64,000 bases of DNA from Hydractinia symbiolongicarpus (Eukaryota > Cnidaria > Hydrozoa > Anthoathecata > Hydractiniidae). Position 1 is the stretch's first letter; every line of letters starts with the position of its first letter. The notes under the pieces are model-generated. The model searched no databases and was not told where the DNA came from. It saw nothing but the letters and a program-made list of their open reading frames with translations. A program made the translations under genes and the position numbers. The stretch is taken from contig NC_079889.1 in assembly GCF_029227915.1 (NCBI RefSeq), forward strand, positions 7,936,001-8,000,000, given 5' to 3'. Below are positions 1-14,074 of the stretch, in pieces.

Positions 1-308
1 GCCGAGGTAATCTGGGTAATCAAGTCATGTACCAAACATAAAAATTTACCTAACGAGGGTTTCATTGGCTGCAGAACATAAGCAGAACACAAATTTTAGG
101 ATAACATGCAATTTAGCATATTTATAAATGGTGCAATGTGCAGAAAAAGTCATTAGTCTGATCCTAATGCATAATAAAAAGGAACTTGCTTGATAAATTC
201 TTCCTTAAACCTCATGTTATTCTACATTTAAATCAAAAATAATTGTTTTCCCAATTTTTACCATAACTGACACAATTCAGTACGCATGACATAACAGCAT
301 TTTTTTAG

Positions 309-3300
309 TTCAGCCAAGAGGTTATCCTTGGCATTGATAAAGATCTCAATGGAAATGAAGATGTGAAGTTGTTTTTATCGTGTATGGCTTCTGTGCTAGT
401 CACTAACAGCAGGTAAGAATTTAAATTGGAATGACTGTGTCGAGTTTTGTCTCTTAATAAAAAAGAACTGGTAGCTCGCATTAAAAAATACTTTTTTTTG
501 TTGCTAGCTGGCAGAAACAGGAGAACTTCCATTAAGCAAAATTTAAATGTTAATAAAATTGGTAATTCCTATTTCTGCTGTTATATACTCCTCCTGTTAA
601 TAAATACAGGCAGCCCAGCCAGAATAGAGTGGTAGCAAAACAACCTTGGATTCGCTAGACAGGGGCAGCAAAAATTGGTTGTTTTTTGCGTATTTTGTTT
701 TAATTGTATTTTGTGTTATTGAAACGACTTAGGATTAACTGTAATTGACAGGAACAGGAGAAATAATTTTTTCACCTGGTATTTTTAATTGCCGTGTTGT
801 ACAATTAAGCAGCACTATAAGTAGTTAAACCATGAGATGCAGTCATTTACAGTGCTTATTATTAAAAAACTGTTCTTATAATCTTACACTACCTCGCTGC
901 TGCGAATGAAGGACATGGAAAACTTTGCTGTCCTTTATGTTGGTTGTATTATGATTTTTTTTCTGTCTCATTTCAGCTTTTGTGAAAATTGTGCAAATCT
1001 AAGTTTTTTTCTGTCATGTTCAATCTAACTACCTACCAGAAACATTTTCCCTTTGTTACAGTGATTTCGAACAGTTGGTTGGCGATCCAATACAGAGAGG
1101 TGATTATTTATGTGTGATAGAAGCAAGGTGAGCATTTTTAGGTAGAGAGATTTTATGTATATTTGATTTACAAGCTACATGTGTGTTTATTTTTTGTGCG
1201 CAGATTAAAGCATATTCAAAACCCACAGAAAGCAGTAGAGACTATCTTGACTGCTTTAGAGGTTTCTGAATTTCCAAGTTCAGCAGCTCTCGATATATCA
1301 GGTAACTTAAATTTATTTATTTATTTATTTACCAAATTAAAAAAAGTGGATAACAGTTGCTTATTGGTTTGGTGCATTAATAAATAAATTTAAGATGGAG
1401 AAATTAACACAAAGGGAAAATTTAAAGGTTAAAACTACAATAGGTAACAAAGATATAGTTTCAAGAAAAAGTACATTTATAAGAGAGGAAAAGTGGAAAG
1501 AAAGTAATGTAATAAACTTTTTATTTAATAGGTAAGTTTTGTTATTTTGCTATGGAATTACAAAGCACAAAATCAAAAGTACAGACAGCTATGACTTTAT
1601 TACTGATAAAAAACTGTTCCGTTCTCAATGTTATTATAATAGCATCATGTACCGTTAAGGAGTTATCGTTTTTATTTAGAAATGGATGAACTACTTACTC
1701 AAAATGCTACTCAATTTTTATGCAGCAAAGATGGTGTAAACATGATTACTGAAATACTTTCAAGCACTGCATTTCATCGAATGCATTTATGTCGTGACTT
1801 ATTTGTTTTGCTTAAACTGATGGAAAAGATTAGCTGCAAAGTATGTCACCTTTGTTTATAAGGTTAGGATGGGAAAGTATTCAAGAGAGTGTAGTCAAGA
1901 CCTTCAGCTTATTACCATATCCCTATAATTAATTAATAGGAAAACTATATGATTTCCATTATCTGTCTTTGCATGATTTTGTATTACGGATACGCCAGAA
2001 TGGGCTAAGCTGGGTCGAACAAAAAAGGATAGGGTACTATATTATATAAAATATAGGATTTTTTCACTGGCTAATACCTAGCTAGTAAACATTTTTATAT
2101 GACTAAAAATCTCTAAAAATTACGGTATAGGCAGAGGTGCAAATCCTTTGAAATGACAAGTCCTTCCAACCTTGGGACCATCAAGGTTAGGTGAGTTTAA
2201 GAATGAGCACAATAAACTACAGAGTCTGGAAGACTGTTATAGGGTTCAGACAAGACCCAGCAGCAGTCAAACTACGTCCGATTTAAATAGAATAGTTTTG
2301 TTGACATTATCTTAGCTTGGTAAAGTTTTCCTTTAGATTGGGTTAAGTTTAAACGTTGCGAGGGAATTTGGTACACCCATATCAAGTACATGTTATGACA
2401 TGCTACGAGCCTATCATGCGGTATATTGGTCAACGAAAAAAGTTTTTGAAGATATTGACCCAACAACTCTGTATGTCTGTTTTTTTTTCTTATTTTGTTA
2501 ACATTTTCTATAGTAGAATGTAACCAAATTTATTCATTCAAAAACCATCGTTATGTTTTTAGAACATTTTATATTCTAAAAGAGTTTAAAGTTGGTTAGA
2601 TTCTAAGTTGATTTTCAAAGGAAATGAAAAGCATTTTGTGAATTTATGGATTCTCTTTTCAGAATGTATTTTGTTTTAAAGCGTTGCCATCGAAAACATG
2701 TTCTGTAAAATATTAGTTCTCTGAAAGTAGTAGTCTCCAATGAGAAGTATTTTTTCTAGAGATATTAACCTAACCAATCTTGCTGCACTTCAGTTAACCG
2801 AACGAAGTCCTGCGTCAAACACAGCTAGGAAGATACGTAAGTACTTCTGTTATCTAATTTTAAAAACAGTTATTTACCTAAGTTTAGTGTATGCTATAAA
2901 GTATCAGGTGCAATCACGGTGTAATCCAGCGTCGTCAGCAGCCATTAAACTGCTATTTTCCAATTTGAATTGATCTTGAATTTCCATTTTATTGCAAAAG
3001 TAAACTACGTTTACACCAACATATGAGGCTTGTAGCCCATTTATATAAACTGGGAAGAAATAAGATTATATTAATACTTTAAACCACCTCAATGAAATTC
3101 CCATTTTAGATTTAACAGCAAGTGTTTTAAATTCCTGGATTACACCCTGACAATTTCTCATTCTTACTGTTAATCATAAAGTTGTAAAACTAAGTAAGGT
3201 CCCTGAGTGTGTATATACTGGAAAAGGTTCTTCCAATCATAGCAACAGATAAAGACACAGAGGAACCGTTGTCTCTGCTTTACTGTTTCATCAGAGATGT

Positions 3301-6300
3301 TGGAATACAAAATGCTTTAAGGTATTTGACAGAAACCAACCTAAACATGCTGAAGCCAGGAGATTATTCGACGTTAGAAATGACGAAACTCATCACAAGG
3401 GCATGCTTAAACGAAATGTATCCTTTTGTCGCAAAGTGTTATTTTGAAGTTGTGTTTTTTTTCCTCGCTGTTTATAAGTAATACTTTTTTAGAATTTTTT
3501 TTTCTTTGCTGAAGCTGTTTCTTAAAAAAACAGGGCTTTTTAGATTTTATTATTGCTTTTTCAGAGTGTGTGCCAGATCTTTAAAAAAAAATTAAAACTT
3601 TGATGCCTTAAATATCCACTAGACGAAAATTTTAAATGTGAATATTTTCAAACGTTCTGTATAAAGTTTTGAAGACGTTTTATTTGCTCTAGTTATACAT
3701 ATAAATGTTACTTGTGTCTGTGCTAAGAACCTTCAATTGCAAATCCTAGGCTAAAACAGGCAAAAAATATAGGGAAAAAACCTTGAAGTGTTTATTTATC
3801 ACTTTATAAAGGAAATCTTGTTCTTTAGGATAATGCTGATCATTTTCTCTGTTTATTCTTTAACTCTGAAACTATCAGATGGGTTTTGAATGAAAAAAGT
3901 TCAGATTTTCCAGAATATCTAGCTGCACACTGCCAGTATTGTCATTTGAACGAATATTTGCACTTGTGTGATGAATGGTGTTTGGTTAACAGAGGCACAA
4001 AGGATTTCTTGATTGCCCAGTCGTATCTTGGTAGCGATGAGCCTCACAAAGCTTTAAAGTATTTTATTAGTGCTGCTAGAGGCATAAGTAAGAATATCCT
4101 TGTATTGTTGTTTTTGTTTTTGTTGTGTTTTAATAATATATTTTAATTAGCTGTAATTTAAATTGCAACCAAATAAAAAAACAAATGTCATATTCCATTT
4201 TATAGGCATGCAGGAACCATTATTGATGAATCTGCTTGAAGGAGACGAAGAAAACAAACAAGAATCGTTAGTACACTATTTCATCAAAGTAAGTTGACTC
4301 AACTTTCATATCCTTTTATTTATTTTTTGTTTAGCATATATTTTAATTGATCTTACCAGTAAACGTAAGCTACAAAACCTTAGAAAGAATTATCAGGGAA
4401 AAACTTACTTCTACTTTGTACAAAGAATGTGTATTGTTCATTTTAAAATTATTGACAACATGAATCATTTAATATATTGTCTACATTAGCTGCAAATGAA
4501 TCAGGATTTTTGTCTAAGGAACCAATTTTTAAGATGTAACAAAAACGCACAGGGAAACTCTTACCCTTTTATTCATGTACAGGCAAATTAGTGATAGGAG
4601 GCCCGAACAAGGCCTAAAATTAGGCTTGTTGTAATGGAATTTGATAATTGGATAGCACGAGCCATTTATCGGAGTTCTTCCAGTTTTAGGAGTTTTTTCA
4701 TGTTACTTGGTATACCAAGTGCTTTAGAAACAGATATTTCAAACTTGTAGAATATATGCAATGTTTACCAAGTGCTTTAGAAACAGATATTTCAAACGTG
4801 TAGAATATATGCAATATCTCCATGTAACTTACTTACAGCCATCATTCTCTTCCTGCATTATTTTGTTTATGTTTTCAAGGTGATGAGACTGTTTGAACAA
4901 TTTGAGTATCCAAACTTTGTTATATCTTCTGCATCAACAGCAATAACCATCGCAAAGAAGAATGACCCAAGTGTGGTGAGCGAACATCCTGTTACATAAC
5001 AATGATCTATCATCTTTCTTAAAGTTTAACTATGATTCAAAAGTATGGAAATATACTTTTTATCCTATATTTTATATGGGTTTTTTATTTATTTTAATTA
5101 TTATTTAGCCAATGTTATGGTCTGTTATATTTAAAAATCACATGGAGTTGGAACATTACAATGAAGCATATGCTGCCATCATACATAACTCGGATAGAAT
5201 TCGGTAGGATTCTTCGTATCCTTAAAATACGTTTTAGTAACCCAAGTTTCAAAGTATCGTGTGAAGATACAGTACTATGATTTCTTTAGAATAAACAAGG
5301 ACCAAACTGTCTGCCAATAAAAACTGTCACTAAAAAATAAATATAAATGGTTTTTATGCTAAATTAGATTCGTCTTTTTCAGCTGTACTTGCTTTCAAGT
5401 CCAATTTCTCTTATCTCACCTATTTTTCTGCTGACATTTTTATTGCATGGCGACCACCTGAAAACCCTTAAAAATTCTACAATCTACTTTTTTGTCCTGG
5501 AATCTTCTTAGATATTACCAAGCAAATATTCTAAGTTTTTCTGGAAATTAACCTTAGTCAAAAACCTTCTCCGTCAATAGTGTCTCACCATAGCATTATT
5601 CTTGTGGAATGTAATCTTCCCAAGAAAAAATTATAAAGATCCTCCAGGAATTCTAAGAAAAATGTTGGAGACAAACAACTAATCTTTGAAATACTTTTTA
5701 ATTTTTGCTGTCATCGCAAACAAGGAATTTTTGGCCTGCAAGAATTACAATGTCCTGGAATATTCTAGAATGTCTTAAAATCTATTTTCTGGATTTTATG
5801 TGTCCACTATGAGAAGATTCAAGAATAGTTCTAAACCCATTTTATTAAACGTTTTATATATATTTGCTATTGTAAAAAAGGTTTTATTTAGACGACATGA
5901 TTGTCTTCGATTCTTCATCATAACGTTATGTGAACGAGGCCTGTTCCAAGATATTTGTTCCTATCCATACGTTAACCTTGAAGAAGAGGTAAAATATTGG
6001 ATATTTGTAAGCTTTCACAATAAAATCTCAGTGTGTAATTGGTAATCTCTTTCTAGGGGATCTTAGTGTATAATTGTCAAACTCTTGCAAAGAGATCCTG
6101 GTGCGCCATATTTCAGCTCTCACAAGCAGATTCCAGTGTACCATTTTTGAACTCTCTTTTTTGTTTGTCACAGGTGGTGAATATTATTGAAATACGAGCT
6201 CGTACGATGGACATTACAGTGAATAAATATTATGATTTGTTGTATTCTTACCATGTTATGAAGAATGATTATCGAAAAGGTATTTTATTTTGTGTTCATT

Positions 6301-9300
6301 GATTGTTGTTATTGTTGATGAAGATGATGTTACAATTGCAGTTATTGTTTTTGCAGTTTCATTTGTTTTGTTGTTGCTGTTGCGTTGGCAGTTGTTATTG
6401 TTATTGTTGTCTTGTTGTTGTTGTTATTGTTGTTTTGTTGTTGTTGTTTTTGTTGTTGCATTTGTAGTTGTTTTTTTGTTGCATTTGTAGTTGTTTTTGT
6501 TATTGTTATTGTTGTTGCATTGGTAGTTGTAGTTGTTTTGATGTTGTTGTTATTGTTTTTTGATGTTGTTGTAATTGTTTTTGTTGTGACTGTGTTTGTT
6601 GCCGTCTTTTCTACGTAGTTTTGTATGTATCCTATTTTTGGATGTTAATTTTCGAGCTTTCATTGCAAATTTTTAATCACACGGTAGATGAATGTGTTAT
6701 TAGGGAGGACGTTTTAATAATGCATGTGTAATGCGGTCGTAACTTCTTCTCTAGCTTCCACAACAATGTATGAACAAGCCTGTCGGTTGTGTACAGAAAT
6801 GCACGGCCTGAAGTCGCTGCAGAAACAGGTATACAAATTTCTCGTTTATGAACTGGTTTCCACTACATTTCCACTGTTTTAATACTTAAAATATTTTCTG
6901 TGAAACCTAAACCACTCCTAACGGCAGAGTTCCATTTTTAAATTAAGTTTCGTCCAAATTCAACCTCAACGTTGTTGCTTTCACGTGGAAAAATTTAATT
7001 TTTTTTTCTTATATGGTATAAATAAGTAAATACGCATTTCAAAATACACGCTAGTCGAAAGAAGTAAATAATGGCCAAAATACCTGGGAACAGAGGGGGA
7101 AATTTGAAAGTTCGTTCTCACTTAAGAACGCTCGGTAGATATAACCACATGACTAGTGCATTTTGAACGGTCCTTACCTTACCTACGCATCTGTAGAAGT
7201 TATTCTTTGATGTCTACTGCCTTCAATTAAACACTTTCTTTGTTTCTAAGACTGGCCATAAAACTTCGAATTCTCCATAAACTGGACTAAACTCAGGATA
7301 CCTTCTATCACAAACCTCCTTCTGTCTCGCACAAGCACCCTTACTACCACATTGAAGCCTATTTTTCTCTAGTTTTCCCCATCCATAAATTTTCCGGTTA
7401 CTTACTAGATCGTGCCTTTTAAGTTCGTCCACTAGAACCCACTATTTTTTGCCCGAGATTTGTAAAATGCTATAACATTTCAGCATTTTGTTTTTCTTTC
7501 AGGCTAAATGTTATCTAGCTTCCATCACAGCGTTAAAATTGGTAGATCCCAAATATTCATGGATAGTGAGACCGCAAGAAAAATCACAAAGCGTCACCTC
7601 GTCTCGGGTATGGGATTGACTATTGCTTTGAAAAAATGTCCTAACCGTATAAGCTCCAAACAAGTCTCTGACGTATTTTATACATACAAATCGAGGACCC
7701 AGGGCAGACAATATCTTGAACTTAAATTTTTGAAGAAAATGTGTCTAAACCGTCACCATGGCAAGGATGTGTTAATTGGTTGTTCTCTCCACAAAATCTA
7801 TTTTACTAAGTTCATCTCCTTAAAAATTCAGATAACGCTGCAACCCTTGATTTTTTGTGTATAAATGTCTGAAGGCATATTAAAAAAAAATTATTTAGAC
7901 TAACAAATCGAAATATATGCAAATATATAACCTAAGCATGCTTAGGATGCATAGTCTCGCCCTGTTTCTGTTTGTTCCAGTTGCGTTACCATCCTCAATT
8001 TTACTTTTCAGCACCAACAACAATATTCTCACTCACCCAAACGAAAAGAAGATGGGGAAGAGGTGTATCATTCAGCGTTAAAGAGACCGAAGGCACACAA
8101 GACAGTGATTGTGGAGATGGACGATCTGGAAAAAGAATATCTTCTGGTCTTGGCGCGTTTGAAGCTTGTACAACATAGTAAAAACGACTCAATTGCCGTT
8201 GGTGAGTAGCACCCTATTTGAGCATGCCAATTTCACCTTCAGTTTGACGTCGGTTTCTTTCCCCTAACAAAGTGTCAAATGCTACATTCCATACTTTATC
8301 TAACACATTTGAAATAACTTACCCCAATTGAGCACGGGCCTTTTAGGGTCTCGTCAAGCACAGACCCCCCATATATCAGCTCTTGATATAAAACTTGGTG
8401 GCGTCATGGATTTAATGAACAAGTCATTTTGTAAAATACGTGAGTTTTTATCCGAGTTTTTGCATGAATATTTTTTGTTGAAATATTTCTAATTATACTT
8501 TATTTTATATTTTAACACAACCTTTACTAGTTAAAAAGTTATTTAAAAGAATCTGAAGGGGGGACAGGGCACTTCACATCAAGGGAAGGTTTAACCCCTG
8601 GGGTTAAAGCTTAGTGTAAATTTGTATAATTGATATATTAGGGCAACATATGAAGTAAAGAAATATGAGGCCAATATATTGCATACGAGCCAAAAAACGA
8701 ATATATTGTGTACAATAAACAGTTGTCCGGGGTTTGTTTATAATTTTTCTGAACTTTCTTTTTAAGGGCCTGGTTTGACACCTGCTGAGACTATTGGCTT
8801 ACTTTCTCAAACTGGATTGTTCGATACTGCATTTTCATTGGCTCAAAAGTTTAATCTGTCCTTCAAAAATATATTTGAATCTTTAGCTGGAAAGTAAGAT
8901 TCGTCTTTATTGTGTTCTTTTTTTTGTGAAGAAGTACTCAGGGTGATTTAGAGCTGAAAAATTCTATCGATTTTCTATTATAACATTGCTTAGCGTATGA
9001 ACAAACCAATCAAAAATTTTTACTCTACTTTTGTTTGATTTCAGATGCGCAAACTTAGTAAGAAGTAAAGTGAGGTGAGTGGTTGTACACGCAACATTGT
9101 TGCCGTAACATTTTTTTTGTATATTTGCGACGTTGTTATGGTAACGAGTTTGTGTCGAAACTCCGACTAGTTTCTAGCGATTGTTTTTCGCTAATTCGAA
9201 AACGCACCAGCAATTTGTTCGAAATAAATGTTCGATTTGGGCAGCGTTCGAATGATGCATGTGCCAATGTTAATATTTGTAAAGCATTCGGAATTTTGTT

Positions 9301-11658
9301 TGGTAATTATTCTCTACATTATCTTTTTAAAACTCCCCTCGTTCACAAATTGTTTTTAAATTTCGATGAACTGTCCGCCAACGGGTGGACTTGAAAAATT
9401 AATTACCCTTATATATGTTTAGCGAATTTGATGAACGATGGAAATGGCTCACCCTGAACGAAATAAATACAACACAATTGGTTTCAGCTAAAAGGTTAGT
9501 AAGACAAACGACATTATTCCACGGCGCTCATTATAGATATACGCCCTGCAGTTGCTTTGAGCGTTTTAAAAACCCCACAGGACTTTTTTCTGTCAATTGA
9601 ATAGGACATGAGTGTTAAAGTTGTGTATACACGCATATGAAATAGTCATTTACAACCAGGTAACGAGTAACAATCCTAACTCGCGTTTTTAACTCTATTT
9701 CAGTGCTTCTCAACAAGCCTTCTACCTACTACAGATATATTTGGAGAAATACAAGTCTAAAAATCATTCCATTCATTTGAAAGCTGTGGCATCGAAATTC
9801 TTAAGTGTAGGATGCAACTTACCATCTTGGCTTGTGAAAGATTACGAGGTTAGTTTTTATGACTACCAGTCGACTCGCATTTATGTACCCAATCTAAAGT
9901 GGCTTTTCTTTTTCGAAGTGTCCAAAGTACAGTATATTTTTGCCGTTTTCTTGTCTTCCTTTTCATGTTTAAAGATAATCTTTGGGACCATATTTCTTTC
10001 TCTTCTTGTTAAGGTTTCTTGAGCCATATAATTTCCCAATTCTTCTGGTTTCTCCAGCGTGTGTGTCTTTCTGCATAAAAGTTGTAACCTAGAATCACGA
10101 TCATGTAAAAAAAATGACAATTCATTTTTGTGGACACGCCGTTAAAAAACAAATTTAAGATTTAAAATAAATATAAAGTCACTTTTCGTTGTTTTTATGC
10201 AACACTTGATCTCTTTGTTTACATCTGACCTATAACCTTGCATGCGACATCCCGGCTAGTTTAAACTAATTTATCAAGGCTACTTGTTTTGTTTTTCTCA
10301 ATTAGTTTGTTAATCCAGCCGAGCTTCTTCACTTGTATCTTTGTTATGACATGGTATTGGAAGCATCGCAACTCTCCATCAAATATATCGACGCAGTGCT
10401 GGGTACTGGAAAAGAATACTTGGGCTTAAATGTAAGTTTATTTCAAAATAAAAGTTAAATTGTTATACCAAGAAGAAGAAACTTTGGGCATTAAAGATTA
10501 TGTAGATCCAAGTTTTAGAGTCTTCGGGACTCAGGGAATGTTATGAAACATTCATAATCCATAGGGAAATGGTTTTACAACTAGTTATTTTTCTTACATG
10601 GAAATTTAACGTTATTAGGTGTAAACATAGATCACTTTCTAAAGAGCGTTGTATTTTCAAACTTATAGCTACAGATTTGTTGGTCTGGGTTGTGTTAGCG
10701 AAGTGCCTGTAAAGTTTTTGTGTCTAACTGTTAAGTGCTTCAAAATGCTAGAAAAATTTATTTGAAAGGAATTTCTTTGTACAAACCTCCTTAATATGTT
10801 TAAAGTTTGATGTTGAAAGGGTAGTAACATCAGGACCCATTTAGCAAACAAAATTCACGTCAAAACCAAATCAATCGACTAAAACATGATTTGCACGTGA
10901 TTTTTATTTTGCTAAATAATATAATGGGCAATGGTCTGCTGAGAGAACATGTTTTTAGAAAATTAATGACGTCATAGAATTGAAATTCATAAAATTGCTG
11001 ATGTCTGCAAATATATTACAACTAATCACTTTATTTCTATCAAGTTTAATCAACATAGCTTCAGCCATTTAAAAGTAATTTGAGGTAGTTATAATTGCCC
11101 CTTAGGATATTTGAAGCCGAAAACGCCCTGTATAAATAGGGTTAAATCTCTCTTTATTTACTTTAGACTGCTCTACACGCCACAACACCGCCTGTGTGGC
11201 TACCGTATACATCGTTCGATCAACTACTCGCCGCCCTACGATCTAACTTTGAAAACGAAGAAATCGCACAGGTATTTGTCACTTTTTAAAAAAGTGCTGC
11301 TTAAAAAGTTAGAACTCTATTGTTATCTTTCCCTAAATTTGGCACTGGTGTTTAAATAGCTAATTACTCCTCTAGCCGTGGCTCTTACTTATGACGTCGG
11401 TTTGAAAAACTGAAGTGCCCTAAGTAGATTTCAGCCTACTCCTTGTGATCGAGCGAATTTTGAGGGGCTAAGCAGCCTCAAAAGGTAACGTGGCACTGTG
11501 AAGCCTTTACAAACTTCAGATAAATGTTTCATATTCTGTTTTAGATTTGTGAAGAGTTACAAGACAAGTTAAATGACTATTTTACTAAGGTGGAAGTCAC
11601 TTCGTGCGATAAACTAAATTACGCACAACAGTTAAATTCGAGGCTTATGATGGGATGA
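309..11658 (+). CDS. NUP160: Nup160-like nucleoporin, C-terminal 878 residues (5' end outside window)
   Basis: Structural subunit of the Nup107-160 (Y) complex of the nuclear pore. I read 23 coding exons, all with AG/GT borders and continuous phase: 309-412, 1062-1127, 1204-1301, 1680-1840, 2337-2470, 2760-2836, 3195-3417, 3879-4087, 4206-4288, 4880-4975, 5109-5203, 5892-5988, 6174-6279, 6755-6828, 7503-7607, 8012-8201, 8767-8893, 9045-9074, 9423-9494, 9704-9848, 10306-10431, 11167-11271 and 11545-11658 (TGA). The translation matches the helical C-terminal half of animal Nup160. Recognisable stretches are FPYVNL-like 'YPYVNLEEE' (exon 12), 'NKYYDLLYSYH' (exon 13), 'MDDLEKEYLL' (exon 16), 'LPSWLVKDY' (exon 20) and 'VWLPYTSFDQLL' (exon 22). 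Human NUP160 has about 1,436 residues, so roughly 550 N-terminal residues (the beta-propeller) should lie upstream. The smallest exon is 30 nt. No stop or frame break is seen, so the gene looks functional. Exon borders are my own reading. Confidence 0.93.
4713..4818. repeat. 53-bp direct tandem duplication in a Nup160 intron
   Basis: Two adjacent copies of a 53-bp unit start with 'taccaagtgctttagaaac' at 4713 and 4766 and differ by very few bases. They lie within the intron between 4288 and 4880, so they do not affect coding. Confidence 0.85.
6290..6610. repeat. imperfect (TTG)n simple repeat in a Nup160 intron
   Basis: About 300 bases dominated by TTG and ATTG triplets lie between the exon ending at 6279 and the exon starting at 6755. 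Because the period is three, long Cys/Val/Leu-rich open frames appear, but these are artefacts of the repeat. Confidence 0.85.
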
Positions 11659-11746
11659 CGAAAATTTTTGTAGCGAATCAGTTGATATAGAGAAGCGAGA
11701 CATTGATCGACTGACAAACATGTACCGTGGATTGGCCATAGGAATT

Positions 11747-11752
11747 AATAAA
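11747..11752 (+). promoter_or_regulatory. polyadenylation signal AATAAA of the Nup160 gene
   Basis: A canonical AATAAA lies 88 bases after the Nup160 stop codon and is followed by T-rich and GT-containing sequence. This is the expected position for 3' end formation. The call rests on position and hexamer only. Confidence 0.6.
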
Positions 11753-13343
11753 ATGATAAATTCACTGCTGTTTTTCTGCTTGTATTTTGTATTTCTGTGA
11801 ACAGTTTTATAAAGATAAAAATATGAATTCGAAAGTTCTTTTGTGGTACTTAGCGACGGGCGGCTCTAATTGACAAAAATACAACGTTTTAACAACATGT
11901 CAGCAGTTGAAGTTCTACATAACTAGACGAATAAGCCACCAAGTTTAAACTCGTAACTACCTTTTACCTACATTCTTACGTATTTTTCTATCTTCCAGGG
12001 TACTGATCCCCCTCCCTCCCTGTTTAATCGATCTTGTCTCACTTACAGAAAACAGTGCTTTTTGGAGGGCAGCACTTTAATCAAATAATTATAAACTTTA
12101 TGAGGAATAATGTCAAGTTATACACCATAACATCAAATGTATCAATTTTCTACTTTTTTCTTTTGACGTTTTTCTTCACTGTAACTCTGACCGTAAATAT
12201 TCTTTTTGGCTGTCGTTTATTTTTTCAAAATTATAACTGTGTATGTTGTAAAATAACTGTACAAAATAACTTTGTTGTTGAGAGTGAAAACTTCGCAGCA
12301 GAGATATCTTGAATTGAAACTGAGTAAGCATTTCCTCTTTTGTTTTCAAAACTTAAAAATTGTTTCAAAATAGATATTACTGCTGGTATTTTGTCCACTT
12401 CGTTTGTGATTTTTTTAAAAGGTGGGAACATTGGAATGAAATAGTCAATATAATGAGATGAGATGAGATGAACGAGATTTTATTCACAAAGTGTTGAGTC
12501 AAGTTTGAGAGATTATTCTTGATTTGTAAGTAAAAAACCTTTGTTTGTTTCAACCCTAATAAAAAACTTTTTTATTCAAGCGAAAAGTTGTACATGTGCT
12601 GTTCTCATGTCGAAGTTATCATATTTTCTTTCTTTTTTGACGTTGATTCGGGTGGAGGAGGTCTTGACTAATGTTACTGTATTTTCGCCTTTATATTTCC
12701 GAATGAGAATGTACTTGACTGACATCTATAAACACTTTGCAAGCTGAAAACAAGAGAAATGTCAAGGCAGAGCTAAAAAATATTGCTTATTGTCCTCTTG
12801 ATTTGATATCCCTTTTCTTTTTTGCCAATCTTGGTAAACGCGGGTAGGAAAAGTAAACGCGGGTAAGCAAGACTGACACGCGTACGCAACAATTTAGATC
12901 ACGTGTTAATCATTTATTATATGGCCTAGTCTTTGTCCAGAGGGTTTCTTCAAAATATTTTGACTTTATAAAACAAAGAGAGAAGAAGGTTGCATAGTCC
13001 TGAACTAAAAGTTTATTTTTATTTACTATTTAAAAAGAGAGGGCTTTCAGAGGAGAAAACGGGCGCTATTTTTAACATAAAATTGTCCTGCCGTGCGCTG
13101 CCACACAACAGAGCATCCAAGTTATTAAGGTATTTGTAATATCACACCAGCAGATTTTTATAGAAATTTCTACGCAGTTAAGAAGCGAAAGGTTTTGGGT
13201 CAAGGTTGCTTAAAACCGTAACATCTCAAGTTCTTCGATTAGGAACATGAAAGAAGCAAGGAAAAGAGATGTATGCATTTAATATATATCAGCAACAACA
13301 ATAGAGAATATACAGAGGAAATAAATCACTTTCTCTCTCTCTC
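11753..13343. other. intergenic space between the convergent Nup160 and BTB genes
   Basis: AT-rich sequence without a recognisable gene. It holds a short GAGAT repeat near 12,452-12,472 and the copied phrase 'taaacgcgggta' around 12,836-12,866. The untranslated 3' end of the BTB gene probably reaches into its right part; a TTTATT at 13,012 would be an AATAAA on the minus strand, but I cannot prove its use. Confidence 0.5.
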
Positions 13344-13401
13344 ATTCTCGTCCCAAACCTTGAATTCAAGATTTATCTCAAGGAACTCTGGAGACGAGAA
13401 T
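13344..13401. repeat. short inverted-repeat element, 'attctcgtccc' family
   Basis: An 'attctcgtccc' end at 13,344 is answered by 'ggagacgagaat' at 13,390-13,401. It resembles the 'aacctcgttcccag' hairpin elements found elsewhere in the window (see 29,233 and 32,097). It lies just downstream of the BTB coding region. Confidence 0.45.
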
Positions 13402-14074
13402 GTTTCTCGTTTTTCTTACAAAAATTAATATTCAAAAAATGAACGCAATGTCAACAAAAATCTATTAAATTTACGAAAAAACAATTGTGGGAACCAGCCA
13501 TGCAAAAAAATAGTTACAATAAATAACAAGAAATAATAAAAATAAACATCCCTAATAAACAAAAGTTGTTTAAAGAGGTATGGATATTAAGTTGCTCAAA
13601 CTGGTTATATATTAGTACCTTTTTATGGAAACAATGTAGGGTTGTTGTTAACCTGTTTAAACTTTCGCTAATAGAATCTTTTTAAAAAAATAAACTATCC
13701 TTAATTCGTCTTCTAATTGTAATAAAGTAAGCTTAAGCACAGCTTTTCAGTTAAAACGGCGAAATTGAAAAATTTGGACTTTTTTTGGTACAAAGTGACA
13801 AAGAAGTGTACCATAATTGCGGCTTATTGATAGCCCCTCATTCCTAAAGGAAACTGCTATGACTTCTTCCTGTCCGCATACAACATCAAATGAATCTCAA
13901 AGATAAGATGAAACGTCCTGCCTACCTATGGAATCTTTTTTCTTTTTTTTCATTTTTATCCTGCTACTAATTTACATTTATACATATATACACACTAGAA
14001 TATAATTAATCTAAGTTTGACAAGTAAGCATCTAAGAAATTTAATCCGTCAAAATTAACGTGTCTTGCGAAATC

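Noticed and set aside
6290-6618. Long open frames rich in Val, Leu and Cys
   Set aside because: They result from an imperfect (TTG)n repeat with period three inside a Nup160 intron.
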